Source of the DNA: Pseudomonas juntendi
GTDB taxonomy: Bacteria > Pseudomonadota > Gammaproteobacteria > Pseudomonadales > Pseudomonadaceae
Length of the DNA: 56,246 nucleotides
Direction: 5' to 3'
Assembly: GCF_009932375.1 (NCBI RefSeq)
Contig: NZ_BLJG01000047.1
Location: 1 to 56,246 of the forward strand
A program made the position numbers and the translations under genes. Shown here one piece after another: positions 17,465-26,410 of this stretch. Numbering within the stretch: the first letter of the stretch is position 1; the number at the start of each line of letters is the position of its first letter. The notes beneath the pieces are model-generated. The model saw nothing but the letters and a program-made list of their open reading frames with translations. It made no database searches and was not told the origin of the DNA.

Positions 17465-18555
17465 GCCACGCCAGCCTTGCCGACAATGCCGCCCTGGCGG
17501 TCGATGGCGAACACTTCCACCTGCACTGCCGCCGGCACCACGCTGCGGGCAAAGGCCAGGGCATGGGCGCACACCGCATCACCCAGCGCGATACCGGCCG
17601 CATGCGCCAGTGCGAGAGCCTGCTGGCTGGTATTGGCGTCGATGATCGCGGCTTGCAGGGCTGTGTCAGCACCGATCGCAACTGCCCAGCCGGCCAGCTG
17701 CGGCAGGTCGATGCTGGAATGGCGGCTGTGCAGGTCCATGTGCCCGGCAGCCAGCTTGCTGATCTTGCCAAAGCCGCCGCACAAGGTCAGGCGCGGCACC
17801 GGCACCTTGCGCAGGTGCTTGAGCACCGCGCCGACGAAGTCGCCCATTTCGATCAGGGCGATTTCCGGCAGGCCGTAGACACGGCGCATGGTGTCTTCAC
17901 TGGCGTTGCCGGTGCAGGCGGCGATGTGGGTGTAGCCGTTGGTGTGAGCTACGTCGATGCCCTGGTGGATCGAGGCGATATAGGCGGCGCAGGAGAATGG
18001 CCGCACGATACCGCTGGTGCCGAGGATCGACAGGCCGCCGAGGATGCCCAGGCGCGGATTCATGGTCTTCAGCGCCAACTGTTCACCACCCTGCACGTTG
18101 ACCGTGACCTCGAAGCCGCCAGGGTGGCCACACTCATCGGCCAGGCGCTGCAGGTGCTCGCTGATCATGCGCCGGGGCACCGGGTTGATGGCAGGTTCAC
18201 CGACCGCCAGCACCAGCCCCGGGCGGGTCACGGTGCCGACGCCGCTGCCAGCGACAAAACGCACCCCCGGTTCGCCCAGCAGGCGCACCCGGGTGTACAG
18301 CAGCGCACCATGAGTCACGTCGGGATCATCGCCGGCATCCTTGACGGTCCCGGCTTCGGCGCATTCGCCCACCAGGCGACAGAATTCCAGGCGCATCTGC
18401 ACCACCTTGCCTTTGGGCAGGGTGATAGCCACGGCGTCGTCACGCTGCCCGGTGAGCAATAGCTTGGCTGCCGCCAGGCTGGTGGCGGTGGCGCAACTGC
18501 CGGTGGTCAGGCCGCTGCGCAGTGGGGCGGGCTGTTCGCGGGTTTCTTCACGCAT
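17461..18555 (-). CDS. cbiD: Cobalt-precorrin-5B (C1)-methyltransferase CbiD
   Basis: A 364-residue protein with the CbiD signature [19 protein letters not shown] near residue 15, [12 protein letters not shown] near 75 and [18 protein letters not shown] near 180. CbiD does the C-1 methylation in the 'anaerobic' route, replacing CobF. It overlaps cobL upstream by eight bases and cobK downstream by four. Its presence beside CobG and CobK, which belong to the oxygen-dependent route, is a mixed set that pseudomonads are known to carry. Confidence 0.95.
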   Translation of the reverse strand: MREETREQPAPLRSGLTTGSCATATSLAAAKLLLTGQRDDAVAITLPKGKVVQMRLEFCRLVGECAEAGTVKDAGDDPDVTHGALLYTRVRLLGEPGVRFVAGSGVGTVTRPGLVLAVGEPAINPVPRRMISEHLQRLADECGHPGGFEVTVNVQGGEQLALKTMNPRLGILGGLSILGTSGIVRPFSCAAYIASIHQGIDVAHTNGYTHIAACTGNASEDTMRRVYGLPEIALIEMGDFVGAVLKHLRKVPVPRLTLCGGFGKISKLAAGHMDLHSRHSSIDLPQLAGWAVAIGADTALQAAIIDANTSQQALALAHAAGIALGDAVCAHALAFARSVVPAAVQVEVFAIDRQGGIVGKAGVA

Positions 18556-19759
18556 CGACGGGTTTCTGCACTTCCAGCAGGGTGATCGGCAGCGCCTGGC
18601 GCCAGGTGTCGAACGCGCCCAGTGGCTGGGCATGGGCGACATGCACGCGGGTCAGTTCGCCGCCGTGCTGTTGGCGAAAATGCGCCAAGGCCAGTTCGCT
18701 TTGCAGGGTCACCGCATTGGCCACCAGGCGCCCGCCAGGGCGCAGGCTGGCCCAGCACAGGTCGAGCACCCCTTCGCGGGTGACGCCGCCGCCGATGAAA
18801 ATGGCATCGGGCGGCTCCAGCCCATGCAACGCTGCCGGCGCCTTGCCGCGAACCAGCTGCAGGCCGGGAACACCCAGCGCATCGCGGTTATGTTCGATGA
18901 AGCCCTGGCGGCCTTCGTCGGCCTCGATGGCCAGGGCGCGGCAGGCCGGGTGGGCGCGCATCCATTCGATACCGATCGAGCCGCAGCCAGCACCCACGTC
19001 CCACAGCAGTTCGCCTGGCTGCGGTGCCAGGCGCGCCAGGGTCATGGCGCGGACATCGCGCTTGGTCAGCTGGCCGTCGTGGCGAAAGGCGCTGTCGGGC
19101 AGCCCGGCCAGGCGATGGTGACGGGGGGCGTGGGGCGTGGCCTGGCAATCGATGGCCACCAGGTTGAGCGCAGCGATATCGGTGTGCGGCCAGTCCTGGG
19201 CAGTGCCGACCAGCGTGCGTTCGGCTTCGCCACCGAGGTGCTCGAACACCTGCAGGCGGCTGGGCCCGAAGCCATGTTCGCAGAGCAGTGCAGCGATGGC
19301 CGCCGGGCTGTCGCCATCGTTGCTCAGCACCAGCAGGCGCAGGCCGCTGTACAGGTGGGCGTTGAGGGCAGCCAGCGGCCGCGCCACCAGTGACACCACG
19401 TGCAGGTCCTGCAGTGGCCAGCCCAGGCGGGCCGCTGCCAGGGCGCAGGAGGAGGGCATCGACAGCACGCGCATTTCGGCCGCGGGCACCAGGCGCGCCA
19501 GGCTGGCCCCGACGCCGTAGAACATGGGGTCGCCGCTGGCCAGCACGCACACCGGCTCGCCACGCAGGGCCAGTACCGGGTTCAGCGAGAATGGGCTGGG
19601 CCAGGGCAGTTGTTCAGCGCGCGTGCAGTGCGGCAGCAGGGCCAGCTGGCGGGGGCTGCCGACAATCTTCGTGGCACCCAGCAGGGCGCGCCTGGCTTGT
19701 TTGCCCAAGCCAGGGAAGCCGTCTTCGCCGATGCCTACTACTGTCAGCCAGGGTGTCAT
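18548..19759 (-). CDS. cobL: Precorrin-6B C5,15-methyltransferase (decarboxylating) CobL
   Basis: A 403-residue bifunctional enzyme. Residues 1-200 are a CbiE-type tetrapyrrole methylase ([37 protein letters not shown]). Residues about 215-403 are a CbiT-type Rossmann methyltransferase with the SAM-binding motif [16 protein letters not shown]. It methylates C-5 and C-15 and removes the C-12 acetate carboxyl. The ATG at 19757-19759 has AAGAGG five bases upstream. It starts the leftward cob operon and diverges from cobG; a strong hairpin lies 15 bases before this start. Confidence 0.95.
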   Translation of the reverse strand: MTPWLTVVGIGEDGFPGLGKQARRALLGATKIVGSPRQLALLPHCTRAEQLPWPSPFSLNPVLALRGEPVCVLASGDPMFYGVGASLARLVPAAEMRVLSMPSSCALAAARLGWPLQDLHVVSLVARPLAALNAHLYSGLRLLVLSNDGDSPAAIAALLCEHGFGPSRLQVFEHLGGEAERTLVGTAQDWPHTDIAALNLVAIDCQATPHAPRHHRLAGLPDSAFRHDGQLTKRDVRAMTLARLAPQPGELLWDVGAGCGSIGIEWMRAHPACRALAIEADEGRQGFIEHNRDALGVPGLQLVRGKAPAALHGLEPPDAIFIGGGVTREGVLDLCWASLRPGGRLVANAVTLQSELALAHFRQQHGGELTRVHVAHAQPLGAFDTWRQALPITLLEVQKPVDA

Positions 19760-19774
19760 TCATACCTCTTAAAG

Positions 19775-19801
19775 ATTCTGGGGCGCACAGCGCCCCAGAA
19801 T
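19775..19801. promoter_or_regulatory. Perfect 12-bp hairpin between divergent cobL and cobG
   Basis: ATTCTGGGGCGC (19775-19786), loop ACA, GCGCCCCAGAAT (19790-19801) pair perfectly. On the minus strand it ends ten bases before the cobL Shine-Dalgarno. It lacks a uridine run in either direction, so it is not a normal terminator; it could be a leader hairpin or a protein-binding palindrome. It is too small to be a cobalamin riboswitch. Confidence 0.6.
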
Positions 19802-19902
19802 TTCTGCTCAAACCCGAATGATGCTCGACCACCGGCTTTTCATGCCGCCGGCCAAAGCAGGCATAATACCGCGCCTTCTACACTCAAGCGCACTTTCACA
19901 GA

Positions 19903-21234
19903 TTGCCGGATACTCCATTGACCCAGGCCGATGCCCCCGCTGTTACCCCACGTCCCTCGGCTTGCCCGGGGTTGTGGCGCATCGTCAGTGCCCGCGATGG
20001 CGGTATCTGCCGGATCAAACTACCGGGCGGCCTGCTGCTGGCCGACCAGGCCGATGCGGTAGCGGCCGCTGCCGAGCGTTTCGCCGGCGGCGTGATCGAG
20101 GCCACCAACCGCGGCAACCTGCAGATCCGCGGCATCGGCAATGCACACCACGCCCTGGTCGAGACCTTGCTCGCGGCAGGCCTGGGCCCGCGCGATGCGG
20201 CAGGCGACGATGTGCGCAACCTGATGCTCAGCCCGCTGGCCGGGCATGATCCGGCCATGCTGCTGGATGCACGGCCCCTGGCCGGGCAGATTCTAGACCT
20301 GCTCGAAAGCACCCCGCGCTTCCACCAGTTGTCAGCCAAGTTCGCCGTGCAGCTCGATGCCGGCGAAGCCCTGGCCATGCTCGAACACCCTCACGACCTG
20401 TGGTTGTCGGCCTTGCGGCTGGGCCAGCAAACCTGGCTGGCTTTCGGCCTGGCGGGTTGCCCGGCAGATGGCCAAGTGCTGGGTGCGGTTCCGCTGGCCG
20501 ATGGCCTGGCCTTGGTGCGTGCCGTGCTCGACCGTTTCCTCGACCTGGCCAGCCCCGCGCATTCGCGCATGCGCCAGCTGCTGGAAGCCTGCCCGGCCGG
20601 CGAGTTTGTCGAAGGCCTGCCTCTGGATATCCGCCGCGACGCTGCCGTGCTCGGCTGGCGCCGGCACCAGCCTGCTCCCGTGTGGTTGGGCAAGCTGCCC
20701 CAGGCCCGCGGCCTGGCCCTTGGCGTTGCCCCGGCGCAGGGCCGCCTGACCCCGGCCATGCTGCGCGGCGTCGCCCAGGTCTGCCGTGAGCTGGGCGACG
20801 GCAGCCTGCGCCTGAGCCCATGGCAAAGCCTGGTGCTGACCAACTTGCCGGCGCAGCACATCGAGCAGGCCCAGGCCGGGTTGTCTGCCCTGGGCCTGCT
20901 TTGCCACGTGGATGAGCCGCTGGCACGTATCAGCGCCTGCACCGGCAGTAGCGGCTGCGCCAAGGCCCTGGGCGAGACCAAGGGCGATGCCGTGGCCCTG
21001 GCCGCGCTGCTCGGCCCTGGCGCCCCGGGCAGCGTGCACCTGTCTGGCTGCCCCCGTTCCTGCGCCGTGGCCTACGTTGCCCCGGCCACCCTGTTGGCCC
21101 GTTCACCGGGCCGTTATGACCTGTACCTGCGTGACGCGTGCCAGCCAGGCTTTGGCGCCCTGCGCGGCACCGACCTTACCTTGAATGAAGCAGGCGCCAT
21201 GCTCGACCTGCCGACGGAGCACCTTGATGATTGA
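19903..21234 (+). CDS. cobG: Precorrin-3B synthase CobG
   Basis: A 443-residue member of the sulfite/nitrite reductase family. The N-terminal half has GGICRIKLPGGLLLADQ and the ferredoxin-like ATNRGNLQIRGIG. The 4Fe-4S/sirohaem-type cysteines are in ACTGSSGCAKALG and HLSGCPRSCAVAYVAP. CobG uses oxygen to form the C-20 hydroxylated gamma-lactone, preparing ring contraction. No ATG fits; the TTG at 19903 is listed, but the TTG at 19918 (TQADAPAV) is equally possible, and no clear ribosome site decides. Its stop overlaps cobH. Confidence 0.9.
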   Translation: MPDTPLTQADAPAVTPRPSACPGLWRIVSARDGGICRIKLPGGLLLADQADAVAAAAERFAGGVIEATNRGNLQIRGIGNAHHALVETLLAAGLGPRDAAGDDVRNLMLSPLAGHDPAMLLDARPLAGQILDLLESTPRFHQLSAKFAVQLDAGEALAMLEHPHDLWLSALRLGQQTWLAFGLAGCPADGQVLGAVPLADGLALVRAVLDRFLDLASPAHSRMRQLLEACPAGEFVEGLPLDIRRDAAVLGWRRHQPAPVWLGKLPQARGLALGVAPAQGRLTPAMLRGVAQVCRELGDGSLRLSPWQSLVLTNLPAQHIEQAQAGLSALGLLCHVDEPLARISACTGSSGCAKALGETKGDAVALAALLGPGAPGSVHLSGCPRSCAVAYVAPATLLARSPGRYDLYLRDACQPGFGALRGTDLTLNEAGAMLDLPTEHLDD

Positions 21235-21853
21235 CTACATCCGCGATGGTCAGGAGATCTATCGCAATTCCTTCCGGATCATCCGCGAGGAAGCCCGGCT
21301 CGAGCGGATCCCCGCAGACCTCGAAAAGCTCGCCGTGCGGGTGATCCACGCCTGTGGCATGGTCGAAGCCATCGATGGCCTGCAGTTCTCTGCAGGTGCT
21401 GGCCATGCCGGGCGCGAAGCGTTGCGCAATGGCGCACCGATCCTGTGCGATGCGCACATGGTCGCCGAGGGCATCACCCGGGCCCGCCTGCCAGCCGACA
21501 ACCAGGTCATCTGCACCCTGCGTGACCCCAGCGTGCCTGGCCTGGCCAAAGAGGCCGGCAACACCCGCTCGGCCGTGGCCCTGGAGTTGTGGCGCCCGCA
21601 CCTGGAGGGCAGCGTGGTGGTCATCGGCAACGCCCCCACCGCCCTGTTCTACCTGCTGGAAATGCTCGACGCCGGTGCGCCCAAGCCGGCGCTGATCCTC
21701 GGCTTCCCGGTCGGCTTCGTCGGTGCTGCCGAGTCCAAGGCGATGCTCGCTGCCGACAGCCGCGGCGTGCCGTTCGTGATCATGCAAGGCCGCCTGGGCG
21801 GCAGCGCAATGGCCGCTGCCGCGGTCAACGCCCTGGCCACGGAGGTGGAATGA
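21227..21853 (+). CDS. cobH: Precorrin-8X methylmutase CobH
   Basis: A 208-residue methylmutase that moves the C-11 methyl to C-12 to give hydrogenobyrinate. Hallmarks are [15 protein letters not shown], the catalytic-histidine segment [13 protein letters not shown] near residue 40, and [14 protein letters not shown] near 130. The ATG at 21227 lies inside the last codons of cobG (8-base overlap), and the end overlaps cobI, so translation is coupled along cobGHIJ. Confidence 0.95.
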   Translation: MIDYIRDGQEIYRNSFRIIREEARLERIPADLEKLAVRVIHACGMVEAIDGLQFSAGAGHAGREALRNGAPILCDAHMVAEGITRARLPADNQVICTLRDPSVPGLAKEAGNTRSAVALELWRPHLEGSVVVIGNAPTALFYLLEMLDAGAPKPALILGFPVGFVGAAESKAMLAADSRGVPFVIMQGRLGGSAMAAAAVNALATEVE

Positions 21854-22584
21854 TGGCGCCGCGTGGACGACTGCTGGGCCTGGGCGTAGGCCCCGGCGAC
21901 CCCGAGCTGATCACCGTCAAGGCCCTGCGCCTGCTGCGCGAGGCCCCGGTGGTCGGCTACTTCGTGGCCAAGGGCAAGCGTGGCAATGCCTTCGGCATCA
22001 TCGAGGCGCACCTGCAGCCTGCCCAGACCCTGCTGCCGCTGGTCTACCCGGTGACCACCGAAGCCCTGCCGGCGCCTTTGTCCTATGAACAGGTCATCAG
22101 CGACTTCTACGACGAAGCCAGCGTGCAAGTGGCCGAGCACCTGGATGCCGGTCGGGACGTGGCGGTGATCTGCGAAGGCGACCCGTTTTTCTACGGCTCG
22201 TACATGTACCTGCACGACCGCCTGGCACAGCGTTATGAGGCCGAGGTGATTCCTGGGGTGTGCTCCATGCTGGGGGGCGCTTCGGTGCTGGGCGCGCCCT
22301 TGGTGTACCGCAACCAGAGTTTGTCCGTGCTGTCGGGGGTGTTGCCGGCCGATGAGCTGAAGCGCCGCCTGGCCGACGCCGATGCGGCGGTGATCATGAA
22401 GCTCGGCCGCAACTTCCCCAAGGTCCGCGACGTGCTGGCCGAGCTAGGCCTGGACGGGCGCGCGCTGTACGTGGAACGGGCGACCATGGCCAATCAGAAA
22501 ATCGTGCCGCTGGACCAGGTCGACCCGCTGTCGTCGCCGTACTTTTCGCTGATCATCGTGCCGGGGGAAAAATGGCAGGGCTGA
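21853..22584 (+). CDS. cobI: Precorrin-2 C20-methyltransferase CobI
   Basis: A 243-residue tetrapyrrole methylase. The N-terminal [20 protein letters not shown] is the SAM-binding hallmark, [16 protein letters not shown] the second, and [17 protein letters not shown] the third. It adds the C-20 methyl to precorrin-2, committing tetrapyrrole to B12. Two adjacent ATGs exist (21850 and 21853); the second is seven bases from the GGAGG ribosome site and is preferred. It overlaps cobJ by 13 bases. Confidence 0.95.
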   Translation: MAPRGRLLGLGVGPGDPELITVKALRLLREAPVVGYFVAKGKRGNAFGIIEAHLQPAQTLLPLVYPVTTEALPAPLSYEQVISDFYDEASVQVAEHLDAGRDVAVICEGDPFFYGSYMYLHDRLAQRYEAEVIPGVCSMLGGASVLGAPLVYRNQSLSVLSGVLPADELKRRLADADAAVIMKLGRNFPKVRDVLAELGLDGRALYVERATMANQKIVPLDQVDPLSSPYFSLIIVPGEKWQG

Positions 22585-24269
22585 CCATGAACCCGGCACC
22601 GGCCATCGTCATTCTCGGGCCAGGCAGCCTGTTGACGGCACAGCGCATCCAGCAGTGTTATCCACAGGCTTTGATCCATGGCCTGCAGGGCCGCGTGGAG
22701 GGCGCCGACTGCTACTACAGTGCCTTTGGCGACACCCTGCGGGCGCTGTACCAGCAAGCCACCCCGATCATTGCGCTGTGCGCAGCCGGTATCGTCATTC
22801 GCAGCCTGGCGCCCCTGCTCAACGAGAAGGGCAGCGAACCGCCGGTGCTGGCCGTGGCTGAAGATGGCAGTGCGGTGGTGCCATTGCTCGGTGGCCTGGG
22901 CGGGGTGAACGTGATGGCGCGGGAAATCGGCGCGGCGCTGGGTGTTGCCGCCGCCATCACGACCAGCGGCGAACTGCGTTTCGGCACCTGCCTGCTGAAC
23001 CCGCCGCAAGGCTATGCCCTGGCCGATGTCGAGCAAGGCAAGCGCTTTGTTTCCGACCTGCTGGCTGGCGAGTCGGTGCGGGTCGAGGGGCATGCGCCCT
23101 GGTTGCAGCAGGCGCAATTGCCCGCCAGCGAGGTGGCCCGGCGCACCATTCATGTGGGGCACCTGGCGCGCCCTGCCAGCCGCGACGAGTTGCTGATCCA
23201 CCCGCGCTCGGTGGTCGTGGGGGTTGCAGGCGGCGCGCTGCACACTATCCGTGCTACCTTGCAGCAGGCCGGCATTGCCGAGCCAGCTGTGGCCTGTGTG
23301 TTGGCGGGCGAGCACGCCATGGCCGACACCACCCTGCACGAAGCGGCGCAGGCTTTGGGGGTTGCCCTGCGCTTCGCGGCCCAGCCAGGCGATGTTGCCA
23401 GCATGCTGGCGGCGGCATTGCCCGGTGCCCAACTGATCGGGCAGGGCGACGTGGTCATCGCGGTGGCACCCGCCCCGGTCGAGGTAGAGCGGCTGGGCCG
23501 CCGCCGCGGCCGTTTGGCCGTTATCGGCCTGGGGCCGGGCGCTGCCGAGCTGATGGTGCCAGCGGTCAAGGCGGAATTGGCCCGGGCGCAGGACGTGCTT
23601 GGCTATGAAACCTATGTGCGCATGGCCGGGCCGTTCCGTAGCGACCAGGTGCTGCACTGCACCGACAACCGCGAAGAGATGCAGCGCGCCAAGCATGCTT
23701 TCGAGCTGGCGGCCCAAGGCCGTTCGGTGGTGGTGGTGTCGTCGGGCGACCCGGGGGTATTCGCCATGGCGGCGGCAGTGCTCGAAGCGCTGCACGCGTC
23801 GACCGACCCGGCGTGGCACCGGGTCGACCTGGAGATCCTGCCGGGGGTATCCGCCTCGCTGGCGACCGCTGCCCAGGCAGGTGCCCCGCTGGGCCATGAC
23901 TTCTGCGTGATGTCGCTGTCGGACAACCTCAAACCCTGGTCGATCATCGAGAAGCGCCTGGACCTGGCCGCCCAGGCTGACCTGGTGTTGGCATTCTACA
24001 ACCCGATTTCCCGCTCGAGGCCGCATCAGCTCGGCGTGGCGCTCGAAGTGGTTCGGCGGCACCGTGCTGGCAACACGCCTGTAGTCCTGGGGCGTGATAT
24101 CGGTAGGCCAGGGCAGACGCTCAAGGTAGTCACATTGGCCGAGCTGCTGCCAGAAATGGTCGACATGCGCACCATGGTGCTGGTGGGCTCCTCCACAACC
24201 TGCGTGTTTCCTCGCCTCACGGGTGGGGTGTGGGCCTACACGCCACGTTGGTACCCTTCGGCCAGCTAG
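22572..24269 (+). CDS. cobJ: CbiG-CobJ fusion: cobalt-precorrin-5A hydrolase-like + precorrin-3B C17-methyltransferase
   Basis: A 565-residue two-domain protein. Residues about 10-305 are CbiG-like: N-terminal part with [16 protein letters not shown] and [16 protein letters not shown], then the CobE/CbiG C-terminal part [19 protein letters not shown]. Residues 314-560 are CobJ, the ring-contracting C-17 methyltransferase, with [35 protein letters not shown] and [14 protein letters not shown]. The start 22572 has a GGGGG site about five bases upstream; the ATG at 22587 is an alternative. CbiG opens the lactone ring in the 'anaerobic' route, so the fusion links the ring-contraction and deacylation steps. 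It ends the cobGHIJ operon. Confidence 0.93.
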   Translation: MAGLTMNPAPAIVILGPGSLLTAQRIQQCYPQALIHGLQGRVEGADCYYSAFGDTLRALYQQATPIIALCAAGIVIRSLAPLLNEKGSEPPVLAVAEDGSAVVPLLGGLGGVNVMAREIGAALGVAAAITTSGELRFGTCLLNPPQGYALADVEQGKRFVSDLLAGESVRVEGHAPWLQQAQLPASEVARRTIHVGHLARPASRDELLIHPRSVVVGVAGGALHTIRATLQQAGIAEPAVACVLAGEHAMADTTLHEAAQALGVALRFAAQPGDVASMLAAALPGAQLIGQGDVVIAVAPAPVEVERLGRRRGRLAVIGLGPGAAELMVPAVKAELARAQDVLGYETYVRMAGPFRSDQVLHCTDNREEMQRAKHAFELAAQGRSVVVVSSGDPGVFAMAAAVLEALHASTDPAWHRVDLEILPGVSASLATAAQAGAPLGHDFCVMSLSDNLKPWSIIEKRLDLAAQADLVLAFYNPISRSRPHQLGVALEVVRRHRAGNTPVVLGRDIGRPGQTLKVVTLAELLPEMVDMRTMVLVGSSTTCVFPRLTGGVWAYTPRWYPSAS

Positions 24270-24286
24270 CTGCCGCGGAAACCCTT

Positions 24287-24312
24287 CAGCGCGCTGTCTT
24301 GCGAGCGCGCTG
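24287..24312 (+). terminator. GC-rich hairpin after cobJ
   Basis: CAGCGCGCT (24287-24295) and AGCGCGCTG (24304-24312) pair perfectly around an eight-base loop, 18 bases past the cobJ stop. No uridine tract follows. A second small palindrome CCCCTGATTCAGGGG lies just downstream, before the ribosome site of the next gene. It may end the cob transcript or separate it from the next operon. Confidence 0.45.
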
Positions 24313-24361
24313 GCTAAGGTGGCTGCCCCTGATTCAGGGGTAACCACCAAGGAGTTTCCCG

Positions 24362-25039
24362 ATGTCTGAAACACAAGCCACTACCCGCGACGCCGCCGTC
24401 CTGGTCGAAGGCAACCTGCTTGCCTGTGGCGCGGGTATGTCCGTGCAAAGCCGCCATGACTGCAAGAATGCATACCACTTTGCCACCTTGGTGGCGGACA
24501 AAGCCTTCGATGCCGAAAAGCAGAGCAGGGAGTGGTATGACAAGCTCATCGATGTGATGCGTGACCTGGGCTTCACCATCCCCAAGCGCAGCTTCGAGCA
24601 GGAAACATCGGCTGAGCTGTCGGTCACCGTCGGCGCCATTGCTGTACGTGCTATTGCCGTTGCCGGCAACGCAATGTTGGGCGGCACCCAACTGGGCAGC
24701 CTGGCCAAAAAGGCCTTCGACAAGATGGCCACCGTCGAGAGCGACGCCAAAGTGCTCGACCACAAGCGCAAGAACAAGACCCGGGGCATGGTCGGCCTGG
24801 CTGCGTGCATCGAGACCGAGCAAGGTGATGTGGTCATGGTGATCAGCTGCATCCAGGCGTCTGCCCCGCAGCTGGACGACGACGTGCTGGGCATCCAGTG
24901 GAAGCTGAACAAGAGCCGCTACTACGCCGGTACGGCGGTGCTCACCCTCAACAACTTCGTCTACGACAAAGTGCGCGAAACCGTGGAAAACAAACTGGGC
25001 GTGCGCAGCGTCGAGAACGTTCTGCAGTACGACATCTGA
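24362..25039 (+). CDS. Unrecognised protein A of a three-paralogue operon
   Basis: I do not recognise this 225-residue soluble protein. It has no signal peptide or membrane anchor. A helical N-terminal part holds ATLVADKAF and then W58-Y59 followed eleven residues on by L69-G70-F71 (REWYDKLIDVMRDLGFTIP). The middle is Ala/Gly-rich (VGAIAVRAIAVAGNAMLGG), possibly an amphipathic or membrane-active helix. The C-terminal third looks like beta strands then a helix (GDVVMVISCIQAS; GTAVLTLNNFVYDKVRETVE), ending VLQYDI. The next two genes share this plan. AAGGAG lies seven bases before the ATG. A hairpin with four Ts follows the gene, so it may be made in excess over genes B and C. Confidence 0.8.
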   Translation: MSETQATTRDAAVLVEGNLLACGAGMSVQSRHDCKNAYHFATLVADKAFDAEKQSREWYDKLIDVMRDLGFTIPKRSFEQETSAELSVTVGAIAVRAIAVAGNAMLGGTQLGSLAKKAFDKMATVESDAKVLDHKRKNKTRGMVGLAACIETEQGDVVMVISCIQASAPQLDDDVLGIQWKLNKSRYYAGTAVLTLNNFVYDKVRETVENKLGVRSVENVLQYDI

Positions 25040-25045
25040 TTGCCT

Positions 25046-25072
25046 GGCGGCATTTCGCCGATGCCGCCTTTT
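25046..25072 (+). terminator. Hairpin plus T-run between genes A and B (possible attenuator)
   Basis: GGCGGCAT (25046-25053), a seven-base loop, ATGCCGCC (25061-25068), then TTTT (25069-25072). This has the form of a weak intrinsic terminator and sits between the first and second genes of the three-gene set, where partial termination would lower the downstream genes. Confidence 0.6.
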
Positions 25073-25100
25073 CGACTCTCCTTGAAATGAGGCAACACAC

Positions 25101-25790
25101 ATGGATAAAGCATCCGAGCAACTGATGCTGATCGGTGGCACGGCGTTGGTTTACCCGCAGAGGGCGGGCGAAATACTGCGCCAGGCCGCTTTCGACTCGA
25201 TACTGTACGCCCAGCTCGTGGCCAACAAGCACGCCGGGTCGCGTTTCGAGCAGTATGACGCCTGGTACGCGGCCAACCGCGAGGCATTTCGCCAATTGGG
25301 CTGGATCAAGCTGGCCAGCACCCACGACCTCAAACAGCTGGGGCAACCCGTTCGCAGCACCCAGCCCCAGCCGCTGGAAGCCTGGTTGAAAATGCGCGCG
25401 ATCAGCCCCGAAGCCCTGCTGAGCACGGTAAGGGCAGGCCTGCGCCGCTCTGCCCAGGGTGTTGGCCATTTGCTGAAGTTCAGCGCCCAGGAGCAGGGCC
25501 AGCGCTCCAGACTGGTCGTGGAGGTGGGGCTGCTGAAAGCCGGGCCAACCCTCGATCTTTGCAGCATCACGCTGCAGGTCGACGAGCGTATTTCTGCCGT
25601 GCCCTTGGATGTGCTGCTGAGCGAGCAGGTACTCAGGGGCGAAGCCGAGTTCGATGGTATTTCCCTGGCACTGGATAACGGGCGCTTCGAGCACCAGCGC
25701 ACTGCACTGCAGGCGCTGATGGAGGACAAGAATGCCCAGGGTGACTACCGCTTCGACCCTTATGCGCCAGTAGTGGGGGCAACACTATGA
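25101..25790 (+). CDS. Unrecognised protein B of a three-paralogue operon
   Basis: I do not recognise this 229-residue soluble protein. It shares with its neighbours the helical segment (YAQLVANKHAG), then W55-Y56 and, eleven residues after the Trp, L66-G67-W68 (DAWYAANREAFRQLGWIK). The C-terminal part again looks like strands followed by a helix (TLDLCSITLQVDERIS; AEFDGISLALDNGRFEHQRT). It lacks the Ala/Gly-rich middle of protein A, having instead a basic helix VRAGLRRSAQGVGHLLKFSA. It ends with a longer tail (GDYRFDPYAPVVGATL). Its stop overlaps gene C by four bases, so B and C are translationally coupled, suggesting equal amounts. Confidence 0.8.
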   Translation: MDKASEQLMLIGGTALVYPQRAGEILRQAAFDSILYAQLVANKHAGSRFEQYDAWYAANREAFRQLGWIKLASTHDLKQLGQPVRSTQPQPLEAWLKMRAISPEALLSTVRAGLRRSAQGVGHLLKFSAQEQGQRSRLVVEVGLLKAGPTLDLCSITLQVDERISAVPLDVLLSEQVLRGEAEFDGISLALDNGRFEHQRTALQALMEDKNAQGDYRFDPYAPVVGATL

Positions 25791-26410
25791 CTGAGGTTGC
25801 CCCTGCGGTAATCGGTGCCGGTATCGTCTCGTTCTTGCCAGGAATGGACGCAGCCCAGGCGGGCAAGGTGAAGCTGGCCCTGGCGATGGCCGAGCGGGCC
25901 ACGGAAACAGCCTATAGGGAGGGCTTGATCCAGGACTGGTTTACCTACTACCGCAACCAGCTCAAGTTCATGGGCTGGGACTCGGTGTCTCCCGAGCAGG
26001 CGCATTGTCCCGACCCGCGCCGTGCCAAACAGACCGATCAGGTTCTGGAAACCATCGCTGACAAGGCGGGGGAGCGCTATGCAACGGCGACCGGGCTCTC
26101 CATCCGGAAACTGTTGAGGCAGCCCTCGGTGCTGCGTGAGCTGGAACGGTGTGCATACGAGCGCCAGCATTTCCAGTTACTGCCATGTGCGCCCGCCGGT
26201 GCTGGCCGGGTCGACATGGTGCTTTACCATGAGGTCGACAGCCACGCGGCATTCAAGGCTGGCTTCCTCAGCCACAAGCGTAGCCACCGGGTGGTGCGGG
26301 CGGAACTGGTGCGGTTCAATGTGCTGGCGTTCGAGAACAGCTTCTTGGGCAAAGTGCAGGAGCGGGTGGTGCAAGCCTCGTTGAACCGTATTCTCGAATA
26401 CGGCCTTTAA
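25787..26410 (+). CDS. Unrecognised protein C of a three-paralogue operon
   Basis: I do not recognise this 207-residue soluble protein. It carries the shared pattern: helix KLALAMAERATE, then W51-F52 and, eleven residues later, M62-G63-W64 (DWFTYYRNQLKFMGWDS). The C-terminal strands and helix (RVDMVLYHEVDSH; ELVRFNVLAFENSFLGKVQE) end ILEYGL, close to the VLQYDI end of protein A. The ATG overlaps the gene B stop. The gene ends convergent with marC, the stop codons overlapping by four bases. No enzyme motif, metal-binding cluster or nucleotide-binding loop is evident. Confidence 0.8.
   Translation: MTEVAPAVIGAGIVSFLPGMDAAQAGKVKLALAMAERATETAYREGLIQDWFTYYRNQLKFMGWDSVSPEQAHCPDPRRAKQTDQVLETIADKAGERYATATGLSIRKLLRQPSVLRELERCAYERQHFQLLPCAPAGAGRVDMVLYHEVDSHAAFKAGFLSHKRSHRVVRAELVRFNVLAFENSFLGKVQERVVQASLNRILEYGL

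Noticed and set aside
19760..19902. Cobalamin riboswitch before the cob genes
   Set aside because: The divergent gap is only 143 bases shared by two promoters and shows a single simple hairpin; no B12-box-like element could be found.
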